NCBI RefSeq assembly: GCF_014651835.1 | Contig: NZ_BMXQ01000001.1 | Location: 3,508,120 to 3,572,119 of the forward strand | Direction: 5' to 3' | DNA: 64,000 bases | From: Pigmentiphaga litoralis | GTDB taxonomy: Bacteria > Pseudomonadota > Gammaproteobacteria > Burkholderiales > Burkholderiaceae_B | Shown: positions 55,307 through 63,923 of the stretch, in pieces | Layout of the letters: each line of letters begins with the position of its first letter | Numbering within the stretch: the stretch's first letter is position 1 | The notes under the pieces: model-generated | The model's input: the letters and a program-made list of their open reading frames with translations, nothing else | What the model was told of the DNA's origin: nothing | Databases searched by the model: none | Translations under genes and position numbers: made by a program

Positions 55307-56050
55307 TCACTTGCCTGATTCCGCGCGCATCGCCTCGGCCGCCGGCCTGGCGGTTTCCGCGGCAATGCCCTTGCGTTCGCTGTAGCGGTCGGTCAGGTAA
55401 TCGCTGCGGTCACGAATCAGCAGAGTGAACTTGACCAGTTCTTCCATGACGTCGACCACGCGGTCGTAATACGCGGACGGCTTCATGCGGCCGTCGGCAT
55501 CGAATTCCTGAAACGCCTTCGCGACTGACGACTGATTCGGGATCGTGACCATCCGCATCCAGCGCCCAAGCACGCGCAGCGCGTTGACGGCATTGAAGGA
55601 TTGCGAGCCGCCAGACACCTGCATGACGGCCAGGGTGCGGCCCTGCGTCGGACGCACGCTGCCCGTCTCCAGCGGCAGCCAGTCGATCTGGCTCTTGAAG
55701 ATGCCTGTCAGGGTGCCGTGCCGTTCCGGGCTGCACCACACCTGGCCTTCCGACCACAAGGACAAGGCGCGCAGTTCGGCCACCTTGGGATGCTCCCCGG
55801 GCACGCTATCCGGTTGCGGCAGGCCGGCAGGGTTGTAGATACGCACCTCGGCGCCAAGCCGGATCAGGATCCGCGCGGCTTCTTCCACCAGCAGGCGGCT
55901 GAAAGAGCGCTCTCGCAATGAGCCATAGAGCAGCAGGATACGCGGCGCATGGCGCGACCCACGCTCCAGCTCCAGGTCTTCCAACGTCGGGACGGCAAGA
56001 AACGCTTCGTCCAGCGCGGGCAATGTCAGATCAGAATCAATGTCGGTCAT
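55307..56050 (-). CDS. arsH: Arsenical resistance protein ArsH
   Basis: A 247-residue NADPH-dependent FMN reductase that oxidises trivalent organoarsenicals. The FMN phosphate-binding loop is [15 protein letters not shown]. Downstream are [20 protein letters not shown] and [18 protein letters not shown], family signatures of ArsH. It is the last gene of the minus-strand arm of the ars cluster, 9 bases after the glutaredoxin-type arsC stop. Confidence 0.95.
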   Translation of the reverse strand: MTDIDSDLTLPALDEAFLAVPTLEDLELERGSRHAPRILLLYGSLRERSFSRLLVEEAARILIRLGAEVRIYNPAGLPQPDSVPGEHPKVAELRALSLWSEGQVWCSPERHGTLTGIFKSQIDWLPLETGSVRPTQGRTLAVMQVSGGSQSFNAVNALRVLGRWMRMVTIPNQSSVAKAFQEFDADGRMKPSAYYDRVVDVMEELVKFTLLIRDRSDYLTDRYSERKGIAAETARPAAEAMRAESGK

Positions 56051-56059
56051 GGTGAGGGA

Positions 56060-56485
56060 TCAGCCTATACGATTGCCCTGTGCATCGATCACAGGCTGCC
56101 CGTCTTCTTTCGTGAAGGCACCGTTCTGCGCCTGCGGAAGGATGTCGAGCACCTTTTCAGAAGGGCGGCACAGGCACACGCCTTCGGACGTGACGACGAA
56201 CGGGCGATTGATCAGGATGGGGTGGGCCAGCATGGCATCGAGCAGCATGTCATCGGTCAGGGTCGGATCGCCCAGGCCAAGCTCGTGATACGGCGTGCCT
56301 TTCTCGCGCAGCGCGTCCCGCACACCCAGGCCGGCGCGCTGTATCAGCGACACCAGTGTGGCCCGATCAGGCGGCGTTGTCAGATACTCGATCACTTGCG
56401 GTTCGGTACCGGCGTTGCGGATCAGCGCCAACGTATTGCGCGACGTTTCGCAGTTGGGGTTGTGATAGATCGTGGTGGATGTCAT
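56060..56485 (-). CDS. arsC: Arsenate reductase, glutaredoxin-coupled type
   Basis: A 141-residue ArsC of the Spx/E. coli R773 family. The catalytic Cys12 is in YHNPNCETSRNT. The three Arg set includes the conserved NRPFVVT arginine. It reduces arsenate to arsenite using glutathione and glutaredoxin. The ATG at 56485 gives the standard N-terminus. Divergent from arsR. Confidence 0.95.
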   Translation of the reverse strand: MTSTTIYHNPNCETSRNTLALIRNAGTEPQVIEYLTTPPDRATLVSLIQRAGLGVRDALREKGTPYHELGLGDPTLTDDMLLDAMLAHPILINRPFVVTSEGVCLCRPSEKVLDILPQAQNGAFTKEDGQPVIDAQGNRIG

Positions 56486-56504
56486 GTCGAGCTTGCCTCT
56501 TTGC

Positions 56505-56520
56505 ACAATAATTCGAATAT
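56505..56520. promoter_or_regulatory. Candidate ArsR operator/promoter
   Basis: The 8-bp palindrome ATTCGAAT (56511-56518) in an AT-rich context (CAATAATTCGAATATA) sits in the 44-base gap between the divergent arsC and arsR genes, as expected for an ArsR site. Confidence 0.6.
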
Positions 56521-56529
56521 ACTGGAAAT

Positions 56530-56871
56530 ATGGAAATGAAAACAGCAGCCCGGGCATTGACTGCCATCGGCAACGAGTCCCGCCTTCTTGTCTATCGCAT
56601 GCTCATCGAGGCAGGCCCGGCGGGCTTGCCCGCTGGCAAGCTGGCAGAACTCGCGGGCATGCCCCCTTCGTCACTCTCATTCCACCTGAAAGAGCTGGTG
56701 CACGCGGATCTGCTCGAGGCGCGCCACGAAGGCCGCTTTGTGATTTATGCCGCCAAGTACCAGACCATGACAGACCTGATCGGCTTTTTGACCGACAACT
56801 GCTGCGGCGGCAACCCCTGCATGCCTGTGGCTGCCCCATGTTGTGACAGTGAAAGTACGTCGCAGGATTGA
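56530..56871 (+). CDS. arsR: ArsR-family arsenic-responsive repressor
   Basis: A 113-residue winged-helix repressor. HTH is LAELAGMPPSSLSFHLKELV. The classical CxC(xx)C of helix 4 is missing. Instead the C-terminus carries NCCGGNPC and a later CC pair, as in the ArsR group with C-terminal As(III) sites (Acidithiobacillus-like). It should repress both arms of the ars cluster until arsenite binds. It also leads arsC2 38 bases downstream. Confidence 0.93.
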   Translation: MEMKTAARALTAIGNESRLLVYRMLIEAGPAGLPAGKLAELAGMPPSSLSFHLKELVHADLLEARHEGRFVIYAAKYQTMTDLIGFLTDNCCGGNPCMPVAAPCCDSESTSQD

Positions 56872-56908
56872 CCTGTTCTGTTTACCTCTACGCTTTCAAG
56901 GAACTTCC

Positions 56909-57415
56909 ATGACTGACAAGGTTTACAACGTCCTCTTCCTTTGCACGGGTAATTCCGCGCGCAGCATCATGGCTGAAGCCCTTGTCAGCACGATGGGAGA
57001 CGGGCGCTTCAAAGGCTTCAGCGCAGGTAGTCACCCAGGGGGCGAAGTGAACCCTTTTGCCGTCGAAAAAGCCCGGATCGCGGGTTACCCGACCGACGCG
57101 CTCCGCAGCAAGAGTTGGGACGAGTTTGCCGCCCCCGACGCTCCCAAGATGGACTTCATCATCACGGTTTGCGACAACGCTGCGGGTGAAGTGTGCCCCG
57201 TCTGGCCGGGTCAGCCGATATCGGCACATTGGGGCTTCGAAGATCCGGCTGCGGTCCAAGGCACCGATGCTGAAAAACAGCGCGCGTTCGACAAGGTCTT
57301 CAAGCAGATCGCCAATCGCATCAAGATCTTCGTGAACCTGCCCGTCGCCACGCTCGACAAGACAGCAATGCGTCAAGAATTGACCGCCATTGGCGACCGG
57401 CCCGTCGACGCCTGA
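56909..57415 (+). CDS. arsC: Arsenate reductase, low-molecular-weight phosphatase type
   Basis: A 168-residue arsenate reductase with the LMW-PTPase fold. The P-loop is Cys12 in LCTGNSARS. The redox cysteines are in VCDNAAGEVCPVWPG. This class is mechanistically unrelated to the glutaredoxin-type arsC only 400 bases away. AAGGA precedes the ATG. A strong terminator lies between this gene and arsB. Confidence 0.92.
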   Translation: MTDKVYNVLFLCTGNSARSIMAEALVSTMGDGRFKGFSAGSHPGGEVNPFAVEKARIAGYPTDALRSKSWDEFAAPDAPKMDFIITVCDNAAGEVCPVWPGQPISAHWGFEDPAAVQGTDAEKQRAFDKVFKQIANRIKIFVNLPVATLDKTAMRQELTAIGDRPVDA

Positions 57416-57432
57416 CCGTACCTGTTCTGCGC

Positions 57433-57454
57433 AGGGGCCCTACGGCCCCTTTTT
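57433..57454 (+). terminator. Rho-independent terminator between arsC and arsB
   Basis: AGGGGCC-ctac-GGCCCCT is a perfect 7-bp stem followed directly by TTTTT. It starts 18 bases after the arsC stop and 50 bases before the arsB ATG. Confidence 0.93.
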
Positions 57455-57484
57455 CGTGTTCCTTCCGCTTCGCCTGCCACCCCC

Positions 57485-58768
57485 ATGATCCTTGCCTTTG
57501 CCATCTTCGTCGCCACGCTTGTCCTCGTCATCTGGCAGCCCAAGGGGCTGGGCATCGGTTGGAGCGCACTGGGTGGGGCCATCGTCGCGCTGCTGTGCGG
57601 CGTGATCCAGCTGTCCGATATTCCTGTCGTCTGGGACATCGTCTGGAACGCCACCGCAACGTTCATTGCAGTGATCCTGATCAGCCTGCTGCTGGACGAA
57701 GCCGGCTTTTTCGAATGGGCGGCCCTGCACGTTGCACGGTGGGGCAAGGGCCGTGGCACGGCATTGTTTGCACTGATCGTGCTGCTTGGCGCCGCAGTCA
57801 GCGCGCTGTTTGCCAATGATGGCGCGGCGCTCATCCTGACACCGATCGTGATCGCCATGCTGTCAGCGCTCGGGTTCTCGGCAGCCGCAACGCTGGCCTT
57901 TGTGATGGCCGCCGGCTTCATTGCCGACACCGCCAGCCTGCCTCTGGTCGTGTCCAACCTGGTCAACATCGTGTCGGCGGATTTTTTTGGCATCGGATTC
58001 AACCGTTATGCATCGGTCATGGCGCCGGTCAACGTCGTCTCCGTTCTGGCAACACTGGTTGTGCTGCTCATCTACTTCCGATCGTCGATCCCGGCACGGT
58101 ACGACGTCACGCAGCTCGCGGTCCCGTCCAAGGCGATTCGCGACAGTGCAACCTTTCGCGCCGGCTGGGGGGTGCTGGGTCTGCTGCTGGTCGGCTTTTT
58201 CGGCCTGGAGCCATTGGGTGTGCCCGTCAGTGCGGTCGCCGCGGTGGGCGCGGCCATCCTTCTTGCCGTTGCGGCGCGCGGCCACGTGATCGATACACGC
58301 AAGGTGCTGCGCGGTGCGCCATGGCAGATCGTGATCTTTTCGCTAGGCATGTACCTGGTCGTCTACGGGCTGCGCAATGCAGGTCTGACCGATGGGCTGG
58401 CGCAGGTGTTGTCCTGGCTTGCCGGCCAGGGGTTGTGGATCGCAACCATCGGGACCGGCGTCATCGCCGCAGTGCTGTCCTCGATCATGAACAACATGCC
58501 GACGGTCTTGATCGGCGCATTGTCCATCGACGCCAGCCAGGCCGGTGGCGTCGTCAAGGAAGCGATGGTGTACGCGAACGTGATCGGCAGCGACCTGGGC
58601 CCCAAGATCACGCCGATCGGCAGCCTGGCGACGCTGCTGTGGTTGCACGTGCTGGCGCGCAAGCAGATCCGCATCAGCTGGGGGTACTACTTCAAGGTCG
58701 GGGTCGTGCTGACCGTGCCGGTGTTGCTGGTGACGCTGGCGGCGTTGGCGGCGCGGCTGTCGCTGTGA
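57485..58768 (+). CDS. arsB: Arsenite efflux transporter ArsB
   Basis: A 427-residue inner-membrane carrier with about 12 helices. Diagnostic segments are [36 protein letters not shown] and [19 protein letters not shown], the ion-transporter family signature of ArsB, not Acr3. It exports arsenite by the proton gradient. It lies after an intercistronic terminator, so its expression may be lower than that of arsR-arsC or depend on its own promoter. Confidence 0.95.
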   Translation: MILAFAIFVATLVLVIWQPKGLGIGWSALGGAIVALLCGVIQLSDIPVVWDIVWNATATFIAVILISLLLDEAGFFEWAALHVARWGKGRGTALFALIVLLGAAVSALFANDGAALILTPIVIAMLSALGFSAAATLAFVMAAGFIADTASLPLVVSNLVNIVSADFFGIGFNRYASVMAPVNVVSVLATLVVLLIYFRSSIPARYDVTQLAVPSKAIRDSATFRAGWGVLGLLLVGFFGLEPLGVPVSAVAAVGAAILLAVAARGHVIDTRKVLRGAPWQIVIFSLGMYLVVYGLRNAGLTDGLAQVLSWLAGQGLWIATIGTGVIAAVLSSIMNNMPTVLIGALSIDASQAGGVVKEAMVYANVIGSDLGPKITPIGSLATLLWLHVLARKQIRISWGYYFKVGVVLTVPVLLVTLAALAARLSL

Positions 58769-58810
58769 TGAGCAAAGGGTCACGCGAGCGCCGCGGGCCG
58801 ATTCCCGCAC

Positions 58811-58850
58811 GAATCGGATAAGCCCCGCCCTTCCCCGCCTGATTCGGATA
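58811..58850 (+). repeat. Direct repeat upstream of the LivJ-type receptor gene
   Basis: GAATCGGATA (58811-58820) and GATTCGGATA (58841-58850) match at 9 of 10 positions and are 30 bases apart, about three helical turns. The first copy also forms CCGATTC/GAATCGG with the sequence just before it. Likely regulator sites about 80-110 bases before the gene. Confidence 0.5.
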
Positions 58851-58929
58851 GCTCTTGAGGCGCATTCCCCCAGAATCGATCCATCCCTGCGCGCACGCGC
58901 AGCCACTGGTCGACCCCCTGGAGATTTCC

Positions 58930-60114
58930 ATGCGCCTGCGTTCCGCTGCACGCTGTCTTGCTCTTGCCTGTCTCGCCCTGTCGCCTTTGCATGCCGCCGT
59001 GGCCCAGACCATCAAGGTCGGCATGGCCATGGATATCTCCGGTCCGTTCAGTGCGAACGGCACGGATTCGCGGACCGGGTACGCGTTGGCCATGAAGCAG
59101 TTGAATGGCAAGCTGGGGGGCTTTCCGGTCGAGTACATCCAGACCGATACGGCCGGCAATCCCGATAACGCGCGGCAGCAGGTCGAACGCATGCTGCAGC
59201 GGGACGATATCGATCTGTTCACCGGGCCGGTGGCGTCCAACGTCGCCCTGGCGGTAGGGCCATTGCTGTTTGGCAAGAAGGTGCCTTACCTGTCGCACAA
59301 CACGGGGCCAAGTGCGCTGTCGGGCAAGGGGTGCAACGCCTACTTTTTCGGGACGGCTTACCAGAACGATGCGTACCACGAGGCGGCGGGCCGGTTTGCG
59401 ACGCAGAAAGAATTCAAGAAGGTCGTGCTGATCGCGCCCAACTACCCGGGCGGCAAGGATGCGGTGAACGGCTTCAAGCATTTCTACGAGAAGGGCGCGA
59501 CCAACGAAATCTATACCAAGGTGGGGCAGATCGATTACGCGGCCGAGCTGGCTCAGCTGCGATCGGACAAGCCAGACGCGGTGTATTTTTTCCTGCCGGG
59601 CGCGATGGGGATCGGCTTCATCAAGCAGTTCGTGGCAGCGGGACTCGACAAATCGATCACGCTCATTTCCACCGGCTTTTCGGCGGACGAGGATATCGTT
59701 CAGGCAGTGGGCAAGCCCATGCTGGGCATCTACAACACGTCGCACTGGGCGCATGATCTGGACGTGCCCGCGAACAAGGCGTTCGTGGCGGCTTACCGCA
59801 AGGAGTATGGCCGTTACCCGTCGGGCTACGCGGCGCAGGCCTACGACGTGATCATGGCGATGAATGCGGCGGTCAAGCAGATCGGCGGCAAGGTGGATGA
59901 TCGCGAAGCCTTGCTGGCGGCGCTGCGCAAGGCGGATTTCGAGTCGGTGCGGGGCAAGTTCGTTTACGGAAACAACCAGTTCCCGATCGAGAATTTCTAC
60001 CTGCGCGTCGTGGATACGGATGCCAATGGCCAGGTCACCAACAAGCTGGTCAGCACCATCCTGAAAAACTATCAGGATTCGTATGCGGATCAGTGCCCGC
60101 TCAAAGCGAGCTGA
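58930..60114 (+). CDS. ABC transporter substrate-binding protein, branched-chain amino-acid (LivJ) type
   Basis: A 394-residue periplasmic receptor. The signal peptide ends at residue 25 or so (LHAAVAQ). The mature protein begins IKVGMAMDISGPFSANGTDS, the type I periplasmic-binding fold with the Ser-x-Ala ligand loop. LivJ-type receptors in catabolic loci often bind aromatic acids. GGAG precedes the ATG. No permease or ATPase genes are next to it. It converges with the AraC gene, 11 bases apart. Confidence 0.9.
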   Translation: MRLRSAARCLALACLALSPLHAAVAQTIKVGMAMDISGPFSANGTDSRTGYALAMKQLNGKLGGFPVEYIQTDTAGNPDNARQQVERMLQRDDIDLFTGPVASNVALAVGPLLFGKKVPYLSHNTGPSALSGKGCNAYFFGTAYQNDAYHEAAGRFATQKEFKKVVLIAPNYPGGKDAVNGFKHFYEKGATNEIYTKVGQIDYAAELAQLRSDKPDAVYFFLPGAMGIGFIKQFVAAGLDKSITLISTGFSADEDIVQAVGKPMLGIYNTSHWAHDLDVPANKAFVAAYRKEYGRYPSGYAAQAYDVIMAMNAAVKQIGGKVDDREALLAALRKADFESVRGKFVYGNNQFPIENFYLRVVDTDANGQVTNKLVSTILKNYQDSYADQCPLKAS

Positions 60115-60125
60115 AGCAGCAAAGG

Positions 60126-61118
60126 CTAGCGCCGCAGCGTTTCGTGCGGCCGCTCGCCAAAGCGCGCCTTGTACATCAGTGAAAACCGGCCCAGGTGATT
60201 GAAGCCCCAGTGGTAGGCGATGTCGGTGACCGACTCGCCTGCACCGGCCACCAGATCCTTGTGGGCGCCTTCCAGACGCAGGTCCCGCAGCGCGGACATG
60301 GGGCTGGTCTGGCGAAAGCGCTGGAAGCTCTGGCACAGGGTGCGCACCTTGACGCCTGCATGTTCGGCGATGTCCGATAGCGAGATCGGGTCGGACACGT
60401 GCTCGACCATGTAGTCTTCGGCACGTTTGACGCAGCGCGGCGCCACGCCGCGCGCATCCGCTGCGTGATCCGCGTGGTGCGAATAGTTGTGCGGCTGGTG
60501 GGTGAGCAGATGCGCCACCACCATTTCTTCCATGTGCGCGTGCGCCAGCGGGCTGAGCCGCTGCGTGTCACCCAGCGCCAGCGTGTTCAGCAGATACTCC
60601 ATGAGATGCCGCCAGTTCTGGCCGGCAGGCGTGCGCAGGTCCATGTCGAACTGGAATTCGATGGGGTCGCGCACCGTCGCGCCCATATAGGTCGTACAGG
60701 CCTGTTCGAGCTTGCGGCGCGGGATCTTGAGCAGCAGCTGGCGGCAGTCGCGTTCCCATCGGATCCTGAACGGTGCAGTGGGGGCGATGACGCCGGCGAT
60801 ATCGCGCGAGACGATGGTCTCGCCTTGTGAGTGAAAGACGCGGCCGAAGCCGGACTGCGGCATCTGGACCAGCAGGAATTCGTCGAGGCTGCCGGGGTCG
60901 ATGGTGACCGTGGCGCCGTACTCCAGCTGATGCAAGCCCAGCGATCCGATCGCTGCATGATGCATGACGGCGCTGAAGCCGCCGCTGCACAGGTCCAGCC
61001 GGTGATCGGTGAGCTGGCCCGCCACATAGCGGTGCATTTCCTGGGCGTCTTTGGAGCGGAACGCCGCACTGTGGTTGAGCGTTCCGAGATCCATGTGCGG
61101 AGCATTGAAGCTGGCCAC
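60126..61118 (-). CDS. AraC-family transcriptional activator
   Basis: A 330-residue regulator. The N-terminal AraC-binding-like domain (residues 1-200) precedes the double HTH (LSDIAEHAGVKVRTLCQSF, then VTDIAYHWGFNHLGRFSLMY ending ARFGERPHETL). The layout is that of AndR/XylS-like activators of aromatic dioxygenase operons. The start is a GTG with AGGGAG upstream. It is divergent from the dienelactone hydrolase-dioxygenase operon, with three ~21-base-spaced repeats in between. Confidence 0.92.
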   Translation of the reverse strand: MASFNAPHMDLGTLNHSAAFRSKDAQEMHRYVAGQLTDHRLDLCSGGFSAVMHHAAIGSLGLHQLEYGATVTIDPGSLDEFLLVQMPQSGFGRVFHSQGETIVSRDIAGVIAPTAPFRIRWERDCRQLLLKIPRRKLEQACTTYMGATVRDPIEFQFDMDLRTPAGQNWRHLMEYLLNTLALGDTQRLSPLAHAHMEEMVVAHLLTHQPHNYSHHADHAADARGVAPRCVKRAEDYMVEHVSDPISLSDIAEHAGVKVRTLCQSFQRFRQTSPMSALRDLRLEGAHKDLVAGAGESVTDIAYHWGFNHLGRFSLMYKARFGERPHETLRR

Positions 61119-61202
61119 GGTGGGCTCCCTGGGAAGAGTGGGCAGTAATGCCTGGGGTACGGGGGTGCGTTGCAGCTATCCCCGCGGAGCAAGCACGTTG
61201 CG

Positions 61203-61260
61203 TGCCATTGCCGAGCGCCGATATCCGCCATTAGCGGACAAGCGCTGCCATTCTCGGAGA
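61203..61260 (+). promoter_or_regulatory. Triple direct repeat, candidate AraC activator sites
   Basis: GCCATT occurs at 61204, 61227 and 61247, each followed by a conserved CG(G) four bases later: TGCCATTGCCGAG, CGCCATTAGCGGA, TGCCATTCTCGGA. Spacings of 23 and 20 bases (two helical turns) are as expected for AraC/XylS direct repeats. The last copy ends about 97 bases before the hydrolase ATG. Confidence 0.65.
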
Positions 61261-61356
61261 GCCGGGGCATGGGGCGATACCTAGAATCAACCCTAAGCAT
61301 TGACCCATGCGTCTTACTCATTCGTGCTGCACCAGCACCGCCACACAGGAGTTGCC

Positions 61357-62592
61357 ATGACTGGCCGTTACATCGATCTATCGGATGCCTCGGGCGCGAC
61401 CTTCCGCGCTTACCTTGCCGTCCCGGCGTCGGGCAGCGGACCGGGCGTCGTGCTGTGCCAGGAAATTTTCGGGATCAACGAAAGCATGCGTGAGGTGGCC
61501 GACTACTACGCCGAGGAAGGCTACGTGGTGCTGGCGCCGGACCTGTTCTGGCGGATCGAGCCGGGCATTGAACTGGGCTACGACGAGGCCAGCTGGCAGC
61601 GTGCGTTCGAGTTGTACAAGGCGTTCGACGTGGACCTGGGCATGAAGGACATCGCGACCACCGTGGCCGCCTTGCGCGACCTGCCCGAGTGCACGGGCAA
61701 GGTAGGCGCACTGGGCTTCTGCCTGGGCGGCACGCTGTCTTACCTGGCGGCAACGCGATGCGGGGTGGACGCAGCCATCTCGTACTACGGTGTGGGCATC
61801 GATGCCTATCTGGCCGAAGCCGACGACATCGCCTGCCCGACCGTGCTGCATGTGGCCGGGAAAGACGCCTTTTGTCCGCCTGACGCGCAGGAACGCATCC
61901 GCGCGGCTTTTGCCGATTCGGACCTGGTGCGCGTGTATGACTACGCCGACGTGGACCATGCGTTTGCCCGCAACGGCGGCGACCACTACGACAAGGCGTC
62001 GGCCCTGATGGCGCACCAGCGATCGATCGAGCTGCTGCGCGAAGCGATCGGCCCGCGCTACAACCTGTCTGCTTTGTGGGATAAACATACCGAATACGAA
62101 TTTGCGATCCGCGATGCCGACAAGACGATGGCAACGATGGTGGCCGAGCCCTATGTGAATCACATTCCGACCATGACGGGCGGCGTGGGGCACGAGCAAC
62201 TGCATTACTTCTACCAGCACCACTTCATTCCGCGCACGCCGAAGGACACGCGGCTGATCCCGATTTCGCGCACCATCGGCCTGACGCAGATCGTGGACGA
62301 GATGGTGTTCTGCTTCACGCACGACACGGAAGTGGACTGGATGCTGCCGGGCGTTGCGCCCACGGGCAAGACGGTCGAGATCCCGTTGGTTGCGATCGTC
62401 AAGTTTCGCGGCGACAAGCTGTACCACGAGCACATCTACTGGGACCAGGCATCGGTGCTGGCGCAGGTGGGCCTGATCGATCCGGCCGGGCTGCCCGTGG
62501 CTGGCGCGGAAACGGCGCGCAAGCTGCTGGATGAAACGCAGCCGTCCAACACGCTGATGACGGCGTGGGGCAAGCGGGAGGCACAGGCATGA
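61357..62592 (+). CDS. Dienelactone hydrolase fused to an NTF2/SnoaL-like domain
   Basis: A 411-residue two-domain protein. Residues 1-235 are a dienelactone hydrolase with Glu36 (CQEIFG), nucleophile Cys122 (GFCLGG), Asp169 and His200 (DVDHAF), all present. Residues 275-400 are a cone-shaped NTF2/SnoaL-like domain (HEQLHYFYQHHFIPRTPKDT, EMVFCFTHDTEVDWMLPG). The usual enzyme ends at about 235 residues, so this is a fusion. AGGAG precedes the ATG. It overlaps the Rieske gene by four bases. Probably opens a lactone produced in the same aromatic pathway. Confidence 0.88.
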   Translation: MTGRYIDLSDASGATFRAYLAVPASGSGPGVVLCQEIFGINESMREVADYYAEEGYVVLAPDLFWRIEPGIELGYDEASWQRAFELYKAFDVDLGMKDIATTVAALRDLPECTGKVGALGFCLGGTLSYLAATRCGVDAAISYYGVGIDAYLAEADDIACPTVLHVAGKDAFCPPDAQERIRAAFADSDLVRVYDYADVDHAFARNGGDHYDKASALMAHQRSIELLREAIGPRYNLSALWDKHTEYEFAIRDADKTMATMVAEPYVNHIPTMTGGVGHEQLHYFYQHHFIPRTPKDTRLIPISRTIGLTQIVDEMVFCFTHDTEVDWMLPGVAPTGKTVEIPLVAIVKFRGDKLYHEHIYWDQASVLAQVGLIDPAGLPVAGAETARKLLDETQPSNTLMTAWGKREAQA

Positions 62593-63923
62593 CGCAAGCA
62601 ACTTCACGGCTTCAGGACGCCGAGCTGGACGCCCTGGTCCGGCCCGACAAGGTGCATCGCAAGGTGTACGTCGACCCCGACATTTTTGCGCTGGAGATGG
62701 AACGCATCTACGGCCACATCTGGATCTATATCGGCCACGACAGCCAGGTGCCCTATACCGGCGATTACGTGGCCAGCCAGATCGCAGGCCACCAGGTGGT
62801 GATGGTGCGCGGCGCGGACGACAGCGTGAACGTGGTCTACAACCGCTGTCCGCACAAGGGCGCGATGCTGGTGCCGGAAGGCACGGGCAATACCCGCAAG
62901 CTGTTCCGTTGCCCCTACCACGGGTGGACCTTCCACCTGGACGGCACCATGATGACGGCCCCGCTGAAGAACGGATACGAAGGCACCTGCTTTGATCCGG
63001 CCAATCCGGAATTCCACATGACCCGGCTGGCGCGTGTGGAGCGCTATCGCGGCTTCGTGTTTGCGAGCATGGCTGCCGAAGGCCCGACGCTGAAGGAGTT
63101 CCTGGGGGGTGCGATCACGTCGATCGACAACCTGTGCGACCGTTCGCCGGTAGGCGAAGTGGAAGTGGCGGGTGGCGTGTTTCGGGTGATGCAGCAGTCG
63201 AACTGGAAGGTGTTCTACGAAAACCTGCACGACACCATGCACCCGATGGTGACGCACGAGTCGTCGGTCGTGGCAGCACGCCAGCAGTACCGCGCGCTGC
63301 CCGAAGGATCGCCCATGCCGCTGGAACTGCTGGTGATGGACGGCAATGGCGAACCGTATCCGTTCTGGGAAAGCCTGGAGCTGCGTGGGTTCGACAATGG
63401 CCACGGCTACATGGAAGCCATCTTCAACCCGAACGCGGGCAATGATCCGGCCATGCAGGAGTACAAGGCCGCGATGCACGCCGCCTATGGCGAGGCGCGC
63501 ACGGCCGAGATCCTGGGCATGAACCGCCACAACACCGTGATCTACGGCAGCGGATCGCCCCATACCGTATTCCAGCAGTTTCGCGTGATCCGCCCGGTGG
63601 CGGTCGACCGCACCCTGATAGAGATCTACACATTCCGCTTGAAGGGGGCGCCGCCCGCCGTGTTCGAACGGGCGCTGCTGTACGCGAACGTGATCAACTC
63701 GCCTTCGTCGAACGTGATGCCTGACGACATCGAGGTCTACAACCGCGTGCAGCTGGGCAACCAGAACAAGGTGGGTGGGGAGTGGGTCAGCATGCACCGC
63801 TATCACGGCACTGATCGCAAGCTGGACGATGGTTCGGTGTCGATCAATGGCACCAGTGAATTGCCGATGCGCAACCAGTTCGCTGCTTGGCGGCGCTACA
63901 TGCTTGCCGGAGACGCCGCATGA
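62589..63923 (+). CDS. Rieske aromatic-ring-hydroxylating dioxygenase alpha subunit
   Basis: A 444-residue large subunit. The Rieske cluster ligands are Cys87-x-His89 and Cys108-xx-His111 (CPHKGAMLV, CPYHGW). The mononuclear iron site is DTMHPMVTH with the conserved bridging Asp. Such enzymes add O2 to an aromatic ring or carboxylate. The ATG overlaps the hydrolase stop, and its own stop overlaps the beta-subunit start, so the three genes are one operon. The substrate cannot be assigned; an anthranilate- or salicylate-like compound is possible. Confidence 0.94.
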   Translation: MTQATSRLQDAELDALVRPDKVHRKVYVDPDIFALEMERIYGHIWIYIGHDSQVPYTGDYVASQIAGHQVVMVRGADDSVNVVYNRCPHKGAMLVPEGTGNTRKLFRCPYHGWTFHLDGTMMTAPLKNGYEGTCFDPANPEFHMTRLARVERYRGFVFASMAAEGPTLKEFLGGAITSIDNLCDRSPVGEVEVAGGVFRVMQQSNWKVFYENLHDTMHPMVTHESSVVAARQQYRALPEGSPMPLELLVMDGNGEPYPFWESLELRGFDNGHGYMEAIFNPNAGNDPAMQEYKAAMHAAYGEARTAEILGMNRHNTVIYGSGSPHTVFQQFRVIRPVAVDRTLIEIYTFRLKGAPPAVFERALLYANVINSPSSNVMPDDIEVYNRVQLGNQNKVGGEWVSMHRYHGTDRKLDDGSVSINGTSELPMRNQFAAWRRYMLAGDAA

